From Rhodeus uyekii (Eukaryota; Chordata; Actinopteri; Cypriniformes; Acheilognathidae): DNA of 64,000 bases. Each line of letters opens with the position of its first letter. The first letter of the stretch is position 1. The position numbers and the translations under genes were made by a program. The notes beneath the pieces are model-generated. The model had not been told where the DNA came from, did no database searches, and worked only from the letters and a program-made list of their open reading frames with translations. The DNA lies in assembly GCA_037043235.1 (NCBI GenBank), contig JAWRVZ010000235.1, positions 106,001-170,000 of the forward strand, read 5' to 3'. Of this stretch, positions 26,296-39,592 are shown piece after piece.

Positions 26296-27163
26296 TACGC
26301 TCACCTAAAGGATTATTAGGAACACCTGTTCAATTTCTCATTAATGCAATTATCTAATCAAACAATCACATGGAAGTTGCTTCAGTGCATTTAGGGGTTG
26401 GTCCTGGTCAAGACAATCTCCTGAACTCCAAACTGAATGTCAGAATGGGAAAGAAAGGTGATTTAAGCAGTTTTGAGCGTGGCATGATTGTTGCTGCCAG
26501 ACGGGCCGGTCTGAGTATTTCACAATCTGATCACTTACTGGGATTTTCACACACAACCATTTCTAGGGTTTACAAAGAATGGTGTGAAAAGGGAAAAACA
26601 TCCAGTATGCGGCAGTCCTGTGGGAGAAAATGCCTTGCTGATGCTAGAGGTCAGAGGTCATGGGCCGACTGATTCAAGCTGATAGAAGAGCAACTTTGAC
26701 TGAAATAACCACTTGTTATAACCAAGGTCTGCAGCAAAGCATTTGTGAAGCCACAACACGCACAACCTTGAGGCGGATGGGCTCCAACAGCAGAAGACCC
26801 CACGGGGTGCCACTCATCTCCACTACAAATAGGAAAAAGAGGCACAATTTGCACGAGCTCACCAAAATTAGACAGTTGAAGACTGGAAAAATGTTGCCTG
26901 GTCTGATGAGTCTCGATTTCTGTTGAGACATTCAGATGGTAGAGTCAGAATTTGGCGTAAACAGAATGAGAACATGGATCCATCATGCCTTGTTACCACT
27001 GTGCAGGCTGGTGGTGGTGGTGTAATGGTGTGGGGATGTTTTCTTGGAACACTTTAGGCCCCTTAGTGCCAATTGGGCATCATTAAGTGCCATGGCCTAC
27101 CTGAGCATTGTTTCTGACCATATCCATCCCTTTGTGTTCCTAATAATCCTTTAGGTGAGTGTA
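26296..27163 (+). mobile_element. Tc1-like transposon, internally deleted
   Basis: Inverted ends TACGCTCACCTAAAGGATTA and, in reverse complement, TACACTCACCTAAAGGATTA are flanked by TA. Inside, on the plus strand, the N-terminal part of a Tc1 transposase is visible: MGKKGDLSSFERGMIVAARR and a helix-turn-helix TTISRVYKEW (26442-26672). It continues in another frame (RATLTEITTCYNQG, TTRTTLRRMG). The catalytic C-terminal half is largely missing: only a VWGCF-like stretch and the 3' end remain. It is a pseudogene. Confidence 0.9.
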
Positions 27164-28729
27164 AATGAAAGCTAATTCAAAATATTAATAAACACTATAG
27201 TACATGGATAATGCTAAAACAATATAGCTCCTCAATCCTCTTAATAACAAAATAAGCACAACAAAAATTAAGAATTAAGAAAGCATCTGACACACATTGA
27301 CATTACAGAATAGCGTCTCTCATTTGGCATTATCCTGAACATTAAGATTAAAATGGAAGACAAATTATGATTCAAAGTTTTATGTCAGTATACAAAAGCT
27401 CAAAAAAAGACAAATACAGCCAAATCACTGTCATTTTTGGTGTAGAATCAACAACAACAACAATAAAAACAACGTCTAAATATAATACAGATATAATCTT
27501 ATGGTATTCAATTTCAACTTATAGGGCGAGTTTGAAGAAGAAAGTGTGATCCAATTAAAAATATCAAAATAGCGGAGAAATCAGAAAAAAATAAGACAGA
27601 CACAATAGATGGCCCTTAATAAATAATAAATCCAAACTAGAAATTATCATATAAGATCATATCTCGTTTAAAAATCATTTAGTACCAAGACAGATGCAAC
27701 GTTCATTTATCAGATCTGTCGCATTAAATCTGAATTCAAGTACCTCAATACATAAACATGAAGATAAACTGTTATGATGCGATATGTTCTCTAGCACACA
27801 TTTATAGTCTGCCACTTGATATCCAGAAAGCGGGGAAGAGCGTCTCAGTACAGAAATCAATGAAACTGTGCCGTCAGGCTTTAAGTGCTGTTTTCCCCAC
27901 GGCTGGCCAGAAGAGATGCATAACTCCGGCAGGAGATGAGAAGAGATGGAGGAATGGGATCAATATGGGGCTGACGGAACAGGTAATAATATATTGACGA
28001 GTTTTATGTGAGGTCTGGAGGAATGGGGCAGTGTGTGTAAATGAACTACTCAAAGCGTCTGTAATAGCAACATAAAATGTATAAACAAATAATTCTATGT
28101 AGAAGCTTAAAGGGTAAGCCTTTTTGGCATAAAGCTTTCTTTAAAATTGACTCAGGAACCCCAGGGTTTGCCATAGTGGAGATATATCTGAGTTGCATTT
28201 CCTCTATTTCAAACTCAATGATGATTCAGGTCTTATTTAACATTTGAGAGCGTTTAGGAGAGGGATATCTTATACGACACTGATTTATTTATCTGTAATA
28301 AGCACATCTGGCCATTTATGGTTCTTCATTTCAGTCTGGGAGAGCCGGCCAGTTGCTATGAATTCAGCTTTTGGCTCCTTGAGCATTTTCACATGAGTAC
28401 AGTGCTCTTATTGTTACTGGAATCGTATTTATGAAATTGGTACAACAGGATTTTTCTTTTTAAATATATAATTTCTTGAAATGCCTCCGTGAGACAGAGT
28501 AATTGAAAACATGCTGAAAGGAAAGACGTTCACTGAACTGTGCGGACAATAAAGTATTGAACAGGGTCCCGCATTACACCACAGCTCACTGTACTCTGAC
28601 TGTAATGATTGCCAAATGCAAACGGTAATTCATTCTGAATGAGGTTCCCTTAAGGAGCATATGTGAAGATGATGACAACACGCATATAATAGTGTCCAAA
28701 ACTGGGCTTTAGCATTACGAAAAACAAAG
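27164..28729. other. No gene recognised
   Basis: Short frames only. Confidence 0.4.
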
Positions 28730-29010
28730 ACAAATCGTTAACAAATGTACAATAAGCTCTCATTTGTAACTAACATGAACAATAAATTTGTTACAGTATT
28801 TATTACTCTTTGTTCATGTTAGTTCCAGCTAAAAATCCATCTGTTCATGTTAGTTTACATTGTATGAGCTTATGTTAATAGATAGAACTTTTGATTTTAA
28901 TAATGTATTATTAAATGTTGAAATTAATAGTAACTAAGATTAATCAATGCTATAAAAGTATTGTTCATTGTTATTTCATGTTAGCTAATGAAACCTTATG
29001 TAGTGTTAAC
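28730..29010 (-). repeat. Interspersed repeat, reverse copy of the 6781-6985 family
   Basis: TTGTTCATGTTAGTT and CATTGTTATTTCATGTTAGC motifs match the reverse complement of the copy at 6781. Confidence 0.45.
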
Positions 29011-30853
29011 AAAAAATCTGAAATATTTCTAATGAGTGACACTTATCATGTGATTTTGGTTTTTTGTACAGATGTGCTTCTGTTGAAACTCAAGACCAAA
29101 ACGAAACAAAAAAATGTAAAAATCATGTGACTCAAGCTGTGATTATTGATGCATCACTCATTTGTAAAGGAAAAGGGGTTTCTTTAAATAATAAAAAACT
29201 AATTTTATTTTAAATGTTTTTTACTATTATAATAATAATATTCAATAGAAATATTAAATTCAATCAAAATATTATATAGAGCCTACACTTTACTGTTTAA
29301 AACGGTGGGTATGTTTTAAGAAATCAATCATTTTATCCAGCAATGATGCATTAAACCGCCCACAAGTGACAGTAAAAACAAACAAAATATTTCCTTCGAT
29401 CAATATATATCCACATAGAAAACAGTTCTTTTAAATTGCAAATTTATTTCACATTGTTGCAGTTTTTGCTGTATTTTTGATTAAATACATGCAGTTTTGG
29501 TGAGCAATACATACTTCGTTCAAAAGAATTTCAAAAATTGAACCGACCCCAAACCTTTGAATGGTGGTGTAAAAATGTTCCCAGTTAAACTGCGGCAGAA
29601 GATGTTGAAGGCCAGACACTGTGTTCTGAGAGGAGTGTAAAAACCCTGAATTTTAAGCACTAGTGACCCTTGGCTTCTGCAGAGAAGAATAATGGCAGAG
29701 GAACATTAATCTGCACTGGAAACAACGCTTTTCCCACATGGCAGTCAAGGTCATATAGAGCAAACTGGGCAGATTTTCTGGATCTCTGTGCGGTTGACTT
29801 TAGATTCCTGATGCCTTGTGCCATTAGCTTTGTCTATTGTGAAAAATCATTTTTGGACGAGTGAATTTGAGTTTCAGAGAGCAGTTGTTTTTGTCTGAAA
29901 GTCAAGTACCTGCTAAAGCTTTCATGTCAAGTCTGGATTTTTGAAGCTGCAGGGCAAAATTCTGTCATTGTTTCAAACCTGCTGTAAAGCCACTGCAGGA
30001 TTGCATTATATTTGACCATTATTCATCCCTGTCTTCTGCTGATTACAACCATGTGTTAAGGGTTGGTAAGAAAAGCTTAAACTTAAGCTTTTAAGAAAAG
30101 CTGATCTGTACTGTATGCATGTTTCACAAAGTGGGTGATTTAAGCTCATCCATCATAAATGATTTATCTCTTCAGATCTGGAACATACTGTTCATGCTGA
30201 ATAACTGTGATGTGTGCATGTCACGCATCTGATGTGAATCTTTCTAGCATTCATTAAAATAAGCGTAAGATCATGCATTAATGACTGCGTGTTTTAGTTT
30301 CATTTGTGGCAGTTTTAGAAGATATACATTTGTATATATAACGCATACCTCATAAAATGATAGTATGCAATTCCAAACAGTCTGTGCTTCTCTTTAAAAT
30401 TATGGGATGCTATTATATGTGGCCCAGCTGCAACTTTTGCTGGACAGCTGATGTTATTGGTGAACTAGCACAACTGTTGTGTTAATATCATATAATAGTG
30501 AAGAGGTGATGACTGGGTAACCAAGAATTTGTAGTTTTTACTGAAAGAAAAAAAGTCTGTTTGAGTTCATTCTCTTCTCAAATTCCCTCTGAAAAGCACA
30601 CATATGGCCACCGGCAACATCCTGGAGTCCGGCTCACAGGTTTATGGTCGCGCTGCCATCTGCTGGAGAGTTACGGTTGTTACAGTGACTAATGGGGACA
30701 TTTTTCAACTCACTTGTTGATCATATTCAAATTCACATGTACATTTGTACTAATTATGTAAACAAATGAAATTATGTCCATTTAAACTCCCCTTTATCCT
30801 GAAAACATTGAATCTTTAAACTTTCCTTTGCACTCCAGTTTTACAGAAATCAC
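29011..30853. other. No gene recognised
   Basis: 29380-29500 contains a degraded fragment of the dispersed repeat seen at 62750-63120 (attgcagtttttgctgt). Nothing else is recognised. Confidence 0.4.
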
Positions 30854-31735
<882 letters not shown>

Positions 31736-31942
31736 TGCTTAGGAACGACACCAAACACCTTGGAAAAAACAAAATCAATTTACATTTTCTTCAAAGTAAT
31801 TTTATTTAATGTATTTTATATACATCTTATCATCCATGTTCTAGACACAGAAAGTCACTAATGTGACGGTCTCAATCTCAATCCAGATCAGATTCCCTTT
31901 GGATTCTTTCTGTTATAAATGACGACTGAAGGACCATCATGA

Positions 31943-31952
31943 CCAAATAAAG
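31943..31952 (+). promoter_or_regulatory. CArG-like site upstream of calponin
   Basis: CCAAATAAAG differs by one base from the serum response factor consensus CC(A/T)6GG and lies about 440 bp upstream of the calponin start. SRF/CArG control of smooth-muscle genes is known, but single-mismatch sites also occur by chance in AT-rich DNA. Confidence 0.2.
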
Positions 31953-32307
31953 CGCTCAAATTCCATCTCTCTCTCTCTCCCTCTCTCTTTCTCCCTCATC
32001 ATCTTCCGGCCCTCCTTGCTTAATTTATTACTTAAGAAAAGTGTATGTTTTGTCTTAAATACAATGAAATTTAAAATTACAAAAAACATCTTTAACATGC
32101 CATTTTGAATTAAACCAAATGCAGAAAAGAACACTTCAAAACCTGGATACTAGTTTGGATCATGTAGTCTGGAGAGACAACAATTTACATTTTTGTTATA
32201 CTATTCCTTCAGAACTGGTGTGACCCCTGCCAGCAGAACATTCATGTTCATGAGGCCTCAGCCAATGAGCAGCAGACTCGTACAGTATGACACACGGACA
32301 GAGGGGC

Positions 32308-32317
32308 ATTTAAAAGA
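32308..32317 (+). promoter_or_regulatory. Putative TATA box of the calponin gene
   Basis: ATTTAAAAGA lies about 70 bp upstream of the calponin ATG. Transcription would then start near 32340, giving a short unspliced 5' UTR. This is inferred from position and sequence only. Confidence 0.4.
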
Positions 32318-32386
32318 TGGAGGGGGTCGGAGCCAAACTCCTGCATCCCAGGAGCATCTATAGGACTCGACTCCACAGCAGAGACC

Positions 32387-35300
32387 ATGAGCACCCAGTT
32401 CAGCAAAGGACCCACATTCGGACTCTCCGCTGATGTCAGGAATAAGGTATGTGCAATTTATAATACAAATGCAATAAACCAGGAACCAGCGCATGATGAT
32501 CTGTGATGATCTTGATACTTTCTTTAATTTCTCACTATTCAGACGAAAAATCTACAACATATTGCATATTTAGAAATAATAAGCTAATAATATGCCGTTT
32601 TACCTCACAAGACATCTGTTTTTCTTCTCACCCTCTCAGAAAAGCCATATGCTGAAGTGTGTTCCATACATTTCTTATACATATGTTTTTGCTGTATTAA
32701 ATTAGACATTGTTGTTCATGCACTTTGCCTAACATAGTTTATTTATTTGAAGTTATTTAAAACAAAACAATTGTACGCATGCATAAGTAACCTAAATAAA
32801 ATGATGTTTAATCTGTTCAGAATAAATCCAACATTCTATTGGAAAGGGCAAGTGCAATAAATAAATAGATAAATTATAATAATTCGTTCAATCAGAGTCA
32901 CAAAAGGAATTTCCAGTCCAAATGCACTGATTAAAAAAAAAGCATGAGATTATGCTATTTATAACTATTATCTTGAAGTAAATATATGTCGTTATGTTCA
33001 ATAAATATATTTTAAAATATAAAATGGTTATGATCTTTTATGTCAGAAAGTCTAATGGAAAATGTGTGACGTTACAAAATGATTCATAGATGGTTAATAA
33101 AATTTCAGTAACAGAAATTTTACTACTGATAGCATGATATAATGATTACTGATATCATGGATAATAATCGCTACATTATTGTTTTATTAATGTGGGGGGG
33201 GGGGCAGAATTCTGAAAGGCCAAAGAAAAGCATTAGCTTAGCACCAATTTAAATTGTTAAAAAGCACTAATTTGACCTTTTCATCCCTTGACATGGTAGC
33301 TGGCACAGAAGTATGACCCTCAGACGGAGGAGGATCTGAGGACGTGGATCCACGAGGTCACAGGTCAAACGCTTCCTGACGACTTCATGCAGGGACTGAA
33401 GGACGGTGTGATCCTGTGCGAGTGAGTTTCAGCCGTGAAAGATAGTACGCTTTATTCAGCAAGAGGACTCATAGAGAAAAATGCATTTGCAAGGAAAACA
33501 GAAAATAATATACAGGTCACAAAAAGAGGTTAGATTAAACAGAAACAACAAACAGATATATTAAGTCAAAGACCTGCACTCACAACATTTTTGAGCTTGG
33601 CATAATTGCTCTTATATGGTGTTCGTCCACTAGGCTGATCAACAAACTGCAACCTGGATCCGTTCTGAAGGTCAATCATTCACCCCTGAACTGGCACAAG
33701 GTAGTGTGAGTGTTTGCAGTCAAATCTGTGTGCATGCTATGTTTGAGGACAGGTTTCATGGCATGAAATGTAAACTATTAGGCAAATTTTGCCGTTTTAA
33801 GCATGCGGTATGCACTGTTTAACTCTGAGAAATGCAGAGAATGTAGGCAGTGGATGAGTGTAAAGAAGTGAGGCACCTGATTTACTGTCTGCTGCATTGC
33901 ACTGCGAAAGTGGTTATTGATTTACAGTGCAAATACTTACAGAGGATAAAAGAAACATGCAGTTAATAGTCTGCCTTAACAAGGAATGCAACACAAGAGT
34001 CAAACTCATCTAACGAATGGACTATTTTACCTCATTAATTCCAGTCTGTTTAAAGTACTTCAGTTGGGGAACTGACCGACAAATGCTGTATTTCCAGACA
34101 TTTCATATTAGTATCAGTGAAACAAGATGATTTGGGAGAAGCATGGACTCAGAGATGTATCCTAACTTACTTTTCAGTCATTTTATCCCTCAATCTCACT
34201 TAGCTGGAGAATATCACTCATTTTGTGCGAGCCATTGGTGAATACGGGCTGAAACCACATGACATCTTCGAGGCCAATGACCTTTTTGAGGACATGAACC
34301 ACACGCAGGTCCAGTGTACCCTCGTCACTTTGGCTGGAGTGGTGAGAAAAGCGAATAAAACTCTTTAATATGCGGTGTTACCGGCCTTTTGCTGTTATTT
34401 GGAAATAAATAGTGATGCAAAATCCATTTCGGCATTGGCTGATGTGAAAATTTCCTCACTTGGCATCTTTATTATGTGGCTGGCTTAAATGACCTGTAAA
34501 TACGATCCAAAATATTGAATGCTCTTTCTCCTGTCTTTTTCTATGGTCTCTCTTCACCCAGGCCAAGACTAAAGGCTTCTACACAAAAAGTGACATCGGT
34601 GTGAAATATGCAGTAAAAAAGCAAAGGAAATTCAATCTTGACAAGATGAAAGGAGGGGAAAGCATTATTAGCCAACAGGTCACACGACAAAAACGTAACA
34701 TGCACACATTACACAGAGATGCAAATTAGTCTAAACTAGACAAAGATCAAGAGCATGTAAATTAACTATTTGAATTACAGTTGCATTTGATATCAATGTA
34801 ACACCTAAACCTAACTTAAAAGTCTACTAGAGCTTTTCGACATGCATTTGCAAATCAATAAGAGTTAGTTGACATGTAGCTGAGGAGTTATTTGTAGCAG
34901 TTAGTACTGTAGACCTAAAGTGGTGCCATTTTTATGTTTTTAAAAGAAGTAAATACAGCAAAATTGTGAACATTTAAATAGCTGTTTTCTCTTTCAATAT
35001 CATTTTTAAAATTTAAATTAAATTGTATAATATGCTGATTTTTTACAATATATTTTTTCCATTTTAATATGTTGATCAAGAAACATTTCTGATTCTGATT
35101 ATTGTCAATTTTAAAAATAGTTGTGCTGCTTCATATTTTTGTGCAAACTCTGATACACTTTTCTGGAATCTTTGATAAATTTAAAGCTTATTTATTTTCT
35201 TTTGTTTTACTTTTAACTTTAAAATAACTTTATAAATGTCTCTTTTGATCAATTTAATGTATCCTCACAGAATAAAAGGGAGTTCTTCTTTTCTCTTCTT

Positions 35301-36232
35301 ATGTATCTCACAAACCCCAAAGTTTAGAACAGTAGTAAATTATAATATTTCCCATCTGATTCACAGATGGGCTCCAATAAATTTGCCAGCCAAAAGGGCA
35401 TGACCTCTTATGGAACCAGACGCCATCTCTATGATCCCACTATAGGCATGGAGAAACCAGCGGATCGATCCACTATAAATCTCCAAATGGGCACAAACAA
35501 ATGTGCCAGTATGGTGAGGGCACATTCTGCATTCATGCCTAAATAACAATTATTATCATTATGACATGATGACCTCCATTCATGTCCCCTTCAGATTGAC
35601 ACTCATGTCAATGTCAATGTCAATGTCAATTTTATTTATATATATTTTTATTTATATATATTTCCACAACACATGGTTGACGAATGTGCTTTACATAAAA
35701 CACACAACACTGGCACAGTAAAGATAAAAGTTAAAGTTAAAATTTTAATTTAAACAACCATTTAAAAAAAATTAAAATAAATAAAAACTATAAATAAAAT
35801 CATGGTAAAACACAGTGCTTCAACCAGAAATAAAAGCTTTGTCAAACAGATAGGTTTTTAATCTAGCAAAATAGATACAAAATAGAAAATTGTTTAATCA
35901 CACTATTAAATTATTGCCTATAATAAAATGATATGTCTTGAAAGTTCAAGAATGAAAAATTCAGGAGCTGTACAATACAGTATATTTATTATATGAACTA
36001 CGTCTTTGTCCTGTTGTAGGCTGGAAGCTTTGCTCTTGGCACGGCAAGACAAGTGACTGAAAAGAACGTGAATCTAGACCCGATGGACACGACAACAGTG
36101 TCTCTGCAGATGGGAACCAACAGAGTGGCGTCTCAGAGCGGCCTCACTCCGATGGGAGGCTCACGTCTAGTGTACGACCACAAATACTGTGCCAAGCCTA
36201 ATGAACAGGACGGCATTGATTTCCTTAATTAA
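32387..36232 (+). CDS. cnn1: Calponin, complete seven-exon gene (cnn1-like)
   Basis: Calponins bind actin filaments and restrain myosin ATPase in smooth muscle and other contractile cells. Coding exons are 32387-32446, 33300-33421, 33634-33700, 34204-34341, 34562-34678, 35367-35513 and 36020-36232; all junctions are GT-AG and phases agree, giving 287 aa. The start MSTQFSKGPTFGLSADVRNK matches the calponin N-terminus. A calponin-homology domain covers about residues 28-130 (GLKDGVILCELINKLQPGSV, HDIFEANDLFED, TQVQ). Calponin repeats follow: MGSNKFASQKGM at 169, MGTNKCASMAGS at 209 and MGTNRVASQSGL at 248. The second repeat has lost the usual SQxGMTxxGTRR pattern. The protein ends soon after YDHKYCAKP, without the acidic tail of CNN2 and CNN3 and slightly shorter than CNN1 (297 aa). 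Exon structure and length favour CNN1; a fish-specific paralog (1a or 1b) cannot be told apart here. Possible poly(A) signal at 36535. Introns 1 and 6 carry repeats. Confidence 0.93.
35600..35890. repeat. Interspersed repeat in calponin intron 6
   Basis: It begins with a short tandem (TGTCAA)n, then ttttatttatatatatt and gtgctttacataaa, words typical of a widespread fish repeat 3' end. Limits are approximate. Confidence 0.4.
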
Positions 36233-37429
36233 TTCACTTTGGTATTCAGCATTGGTAGACAATGTCCTTTTCTACTGATCTCAGACCAGCGTATCTAAAT
36301 GAAATTATCATCTTTACGTGGATGATGTCTCTCCTGAATTATAAAAAAATTAAGCTGCTCTCTGATCAGTTTAAAGGGGATCATCTACCACACAATATCT
36401 TCTAAACTCCAAATCATCTGATTTAGGTGCTTCATTATGGATCAGACATAGTATAGTTTACCTTTTTTTATATTCCTTAGAATTGTATTCTAAGGTCTCA
36501 GAATATACTGAATCAGAAAAATAACAGCTTATTGAATAAATACAAAATATGATCAGCTAGTGCCTGTTGGTGGGGGTTAAGCCTTAAACAACAAAACACA
36601 TGTCAATACAAAGCTAATGAAAGCATAAAATGGTTCTGTTATTGTTATTACTCTGAAGTGGAGTCAGAACTAGATCCTTTCCTCTACATTTGTCATCAGG
36701 TATTAATATTGTTTAGACTCATTAAAGTTATACTATGTAATTTTTGACTGTTGTTATAAAAAAAAAAACCTGCATGCATTTTGCGGAAGAACATTGTTTT
36801 GGTTGTGCTTTGGCTCGGTGTGACACAATAGATAATGCTTTACAATGAACTCTGTTAAAGAGATACAAATGGCAATTTATGCTCAATAAAATAATGAGAA
36901 TGCCATCTTCTCCATGTTGCTTTTACGACCTTCCAAACCCCTCAGTTCTTGCCATCTCCGAAAAGCCAAGCCAATGTTGATTCTTGTTTTATTACGAGCT
37001 CTGTCGCATTCTCTGTCCTGTTCTGTTCCGTTTTTATTGTATGTGATTTCCTGTTGGTTTGAGATTGAGCTGCTAAATTTACGCCTACAACTAACCAATG
37101 CCGATTTTAAACTAACCTATGCTGTTTTTAAAGTTGCATAGTCTTCCTTTAGTGAAAAATAATTGTAATCATTCACACTGACGTATGTACATGCATGTGT
37201 TCAGAATATACACACCACTTGTATTGAGGAAGTGATGCAACGTTCAAACGAAATGTTCACACTTTTGATATTTTCAGCCTGTGCTTGCAAATGTCTTCTT
37301 AGGAGAATTGTGTCCTATACTTTAGTGTGTAAACTGTCCCAGCAGTAAGAAACCAAGATTTCTTGGCAACTGCATATATAATGTGTAATTATTCACATAC
37401 ACACACACACAACAAAATGTTCACGAGAT
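36233..37429. other. Calponin 3' UTR and flank
   Basis: No further gene was recognised. Two open frames at 36883-37141 on opposite strands carry no known motif. Confidence 0.4.
36535..36540 (+). terminator. Candidate poly(A) signal of calponin
   Basis: AATAAA lies about 300 bp after the calponin stop codon. A further AT-rich candidate lies near 36884. Confidence 0.4.
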
Positions 37430-37650
37430 AGAATTGCTGTCACATGTCTGTCATGTCTCTGTTTACTTCCTGGTTCCTCCCGTGATCTCCCAGTGATTTC
37501 CCACTCACCTGTATCGACATCATTTTGCACATTAAGTGGCTTTTTATCTGTAGTTTGAGTGTTCTTTTGAGTTTATGATTAAAATTATTTCAGTTCATCC
37601 TTTTTGTTCCGTGCCTTCATCATCCTCCTACACAAAAACCCTGACAATAG
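37430..37650 (+). repeat. Possible interspersed repeat with GTCACA/CCTGACA ends
   Basis: The segment runs from gctgtcacatgtctgtcatg to aaaaaccctgacaatag and contains ttcctggttcc. In reverse it resembles parts of 20395-21090 and 45605-45895. Confidence 0.35.
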
Positions 37651-37740
37651 CATTAAAGAGAAGTCTTACTCTCTGAGTAGTAACATTTCATTCATATTTT
37701 CATTAAAAGATGCAAAAACATGGCTGTCTTAATTCGCGGT

Positions 37741-37923
37741 GCCCAAACTCAATCCTGGAGGGCCATTATCCTGCACAGTTAAACTTCAACTTGCCTCAAT
37801 GCAACTGCCTAGAAGTTTCTACTAAGCTAGCAAGACCTTGATTAGCTGGTTCAAGTGTGCTTGATTAAGGTTGGAACTAAACCTTGCAGGACAGAGGCCC
37901 ACCAGGAGCAGGGTTGGACCCCC
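37741..37923. repeat. Foldback MITE, CCTGGAGGGCC family
   Basis: The ends cccaaactcaatcctggagg and, inverted, gcccaccaggagcagggttg pair with each other. The middle has ctagcaagaccttgattagc. This matches a very common fish hairpin repeat. Confidence 0.7.
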
Positions 37924-38069
37924 ATCTTAATCCTTTATTCTTTTGTATTAGGGCATCATTATAAAATCTACTGACAGTTATATGGTACAGTGATAGAACT
38001 AACTTAATATTGAATGATTATACTGGACCATTACATCATGTTACTCATGTTGTTTTCTTTTATCTCAAA

Positions 38070-38195
38070 CAACAGAGCGTGATCCTTGCCGCATCAAAGA
38101 CATAGGTTCAATTCCAAGGGTCAATGTGTTCCTTGAATGAAAGACATCCTGTAAGTCGCTTTGGATAAAAGCATCTGCCAAATGCATAAATATAA
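38070..38195 (+). repeat. tRNA-derived SINE, plus strand
   Basis: The B-box GGTTCAATTCC is at 38105-38115, followed by the SINE tail gtaagtcgctttggataaaa and gcatctgccaaatgca. Confidence 0.7.
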
Positions 38196-39592
38196 ATATA
38201 TGTTACTATTTAGAGAGTAGGCCTTAAATGGACTGTCTTAGTAAGTAAGCTCCATATGGTACCATGTACAAAAACATAAGAAATTGTGTCGTATTTTTTT
38301 ATGTTGGCACTTTTCTTTAGAATTCTCTCAAAGTTACACGTTCTGAGTATAAAAAATTATATTTTATGATAGATGATAATGAGCAAACTGATATGTCCTC
38401 TCGTTTTACTCTGTGGAAATCAATGAATTTGTTGTAGGCTATTATAAATATATGAAGTAGTGGGAGCCACTGGCAAAAAAAAAGTCTCTGCAAGGCGAGG
38501 AAACAAATTTGCCCATTTTAATAATGAGAGGTCCGACTCATTAATTATAACAGTTTCAAAGAACCGCATAAATAACCGATTCAGTGAATCGTTTGACAAT
38601 AACATCCCGTCCTGCTCCATGCCTGTTCATGACAAACGTTTGAATAAAGATTTTAGCATGAAGCTCTTTGAAAACATGTTGGATAAATGCGCGTATGTTG
38701 TTTTGTTCGAGAACCTCCCGAGTCGATTCGTTTCCTGATCGTGTTCAACCGATTCAGCGAAAAGATCCGACTCGTACGAATCATTCGTTCACGAAACAAA
38801 CGAGCATGTGGTTTAAAGTTGTCAGTTCGGCAGACATGTTACAACAGGTATTATATCAAAATAATATTACATTTTGTGTAAGTAGTATTTTGTGAAAAGT
38901 ATTTTCGTACCTGGATAAATGAAAAATATGCATGTCTCATATTAGTCGATTTTCTGAAAGCGACTACGAGCGTCAAAGAGTAAGAGATTCTGTGTTTGCT
39001 GTTAGCTTCAGTTACACAACATCAAAACACGTTTTTCTACATTCCTTAGTCATTTATATGAAAACCACAATTGTTGATTTAATGGTTACTTTTCGGAGAT
39101 TAGCATAAGCCTACAAGAATGATCATTAAATTGTATTAATTATAGAAACGCTCCAAATTATTGCACAACGCCCTGGAATCCTTGCTTCTCATTGGTCAAT
39201 CTGTAAAACAATATTAACTTTATACATATATATTTGCATAATTAACTATTATTGTCTCTCGCAACTGGTTTTCCATATAACTGTCTATCCATTAAAATAA
39301 AATAATTTTTATTTAATTTGGTGAGAAGACACTGACCGCTCACAAACAAGTATTCCAGTGTAATAATTTATTATGCATGGGTCAAAATTTGTGTGGGTGG
39401 GCTCCGTCCATGCAGGATCTGTCCCTCCTGACAAAGGCCCTAACATAGGATAATGATCCCAACTGTTTGTGGCTAATGAAATGGTAGAACAAAAAGTTCA
39501 GGAACGTAAAGTCTCTATTACTTTTTTGTTCTTAAAGTGTAATACAACGCTGCTTTATTTTTCTAATCCGTTCTTTGTGTGTGTATTCTCAG
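38196..39592. other. Intergenic DNA before pld6; 5' exon expected
   Basis: The pld6 ATG follows an acceptor directly, so its 5' exon should lie here. One weak candidate donor is caacag-gtatta at 38849. Segments at 38560-38640 and 38735-38810 with gattcagtgaatcg and gaatcattcgttcacg words look like another dispersed repeat. Confidence 0.3.
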
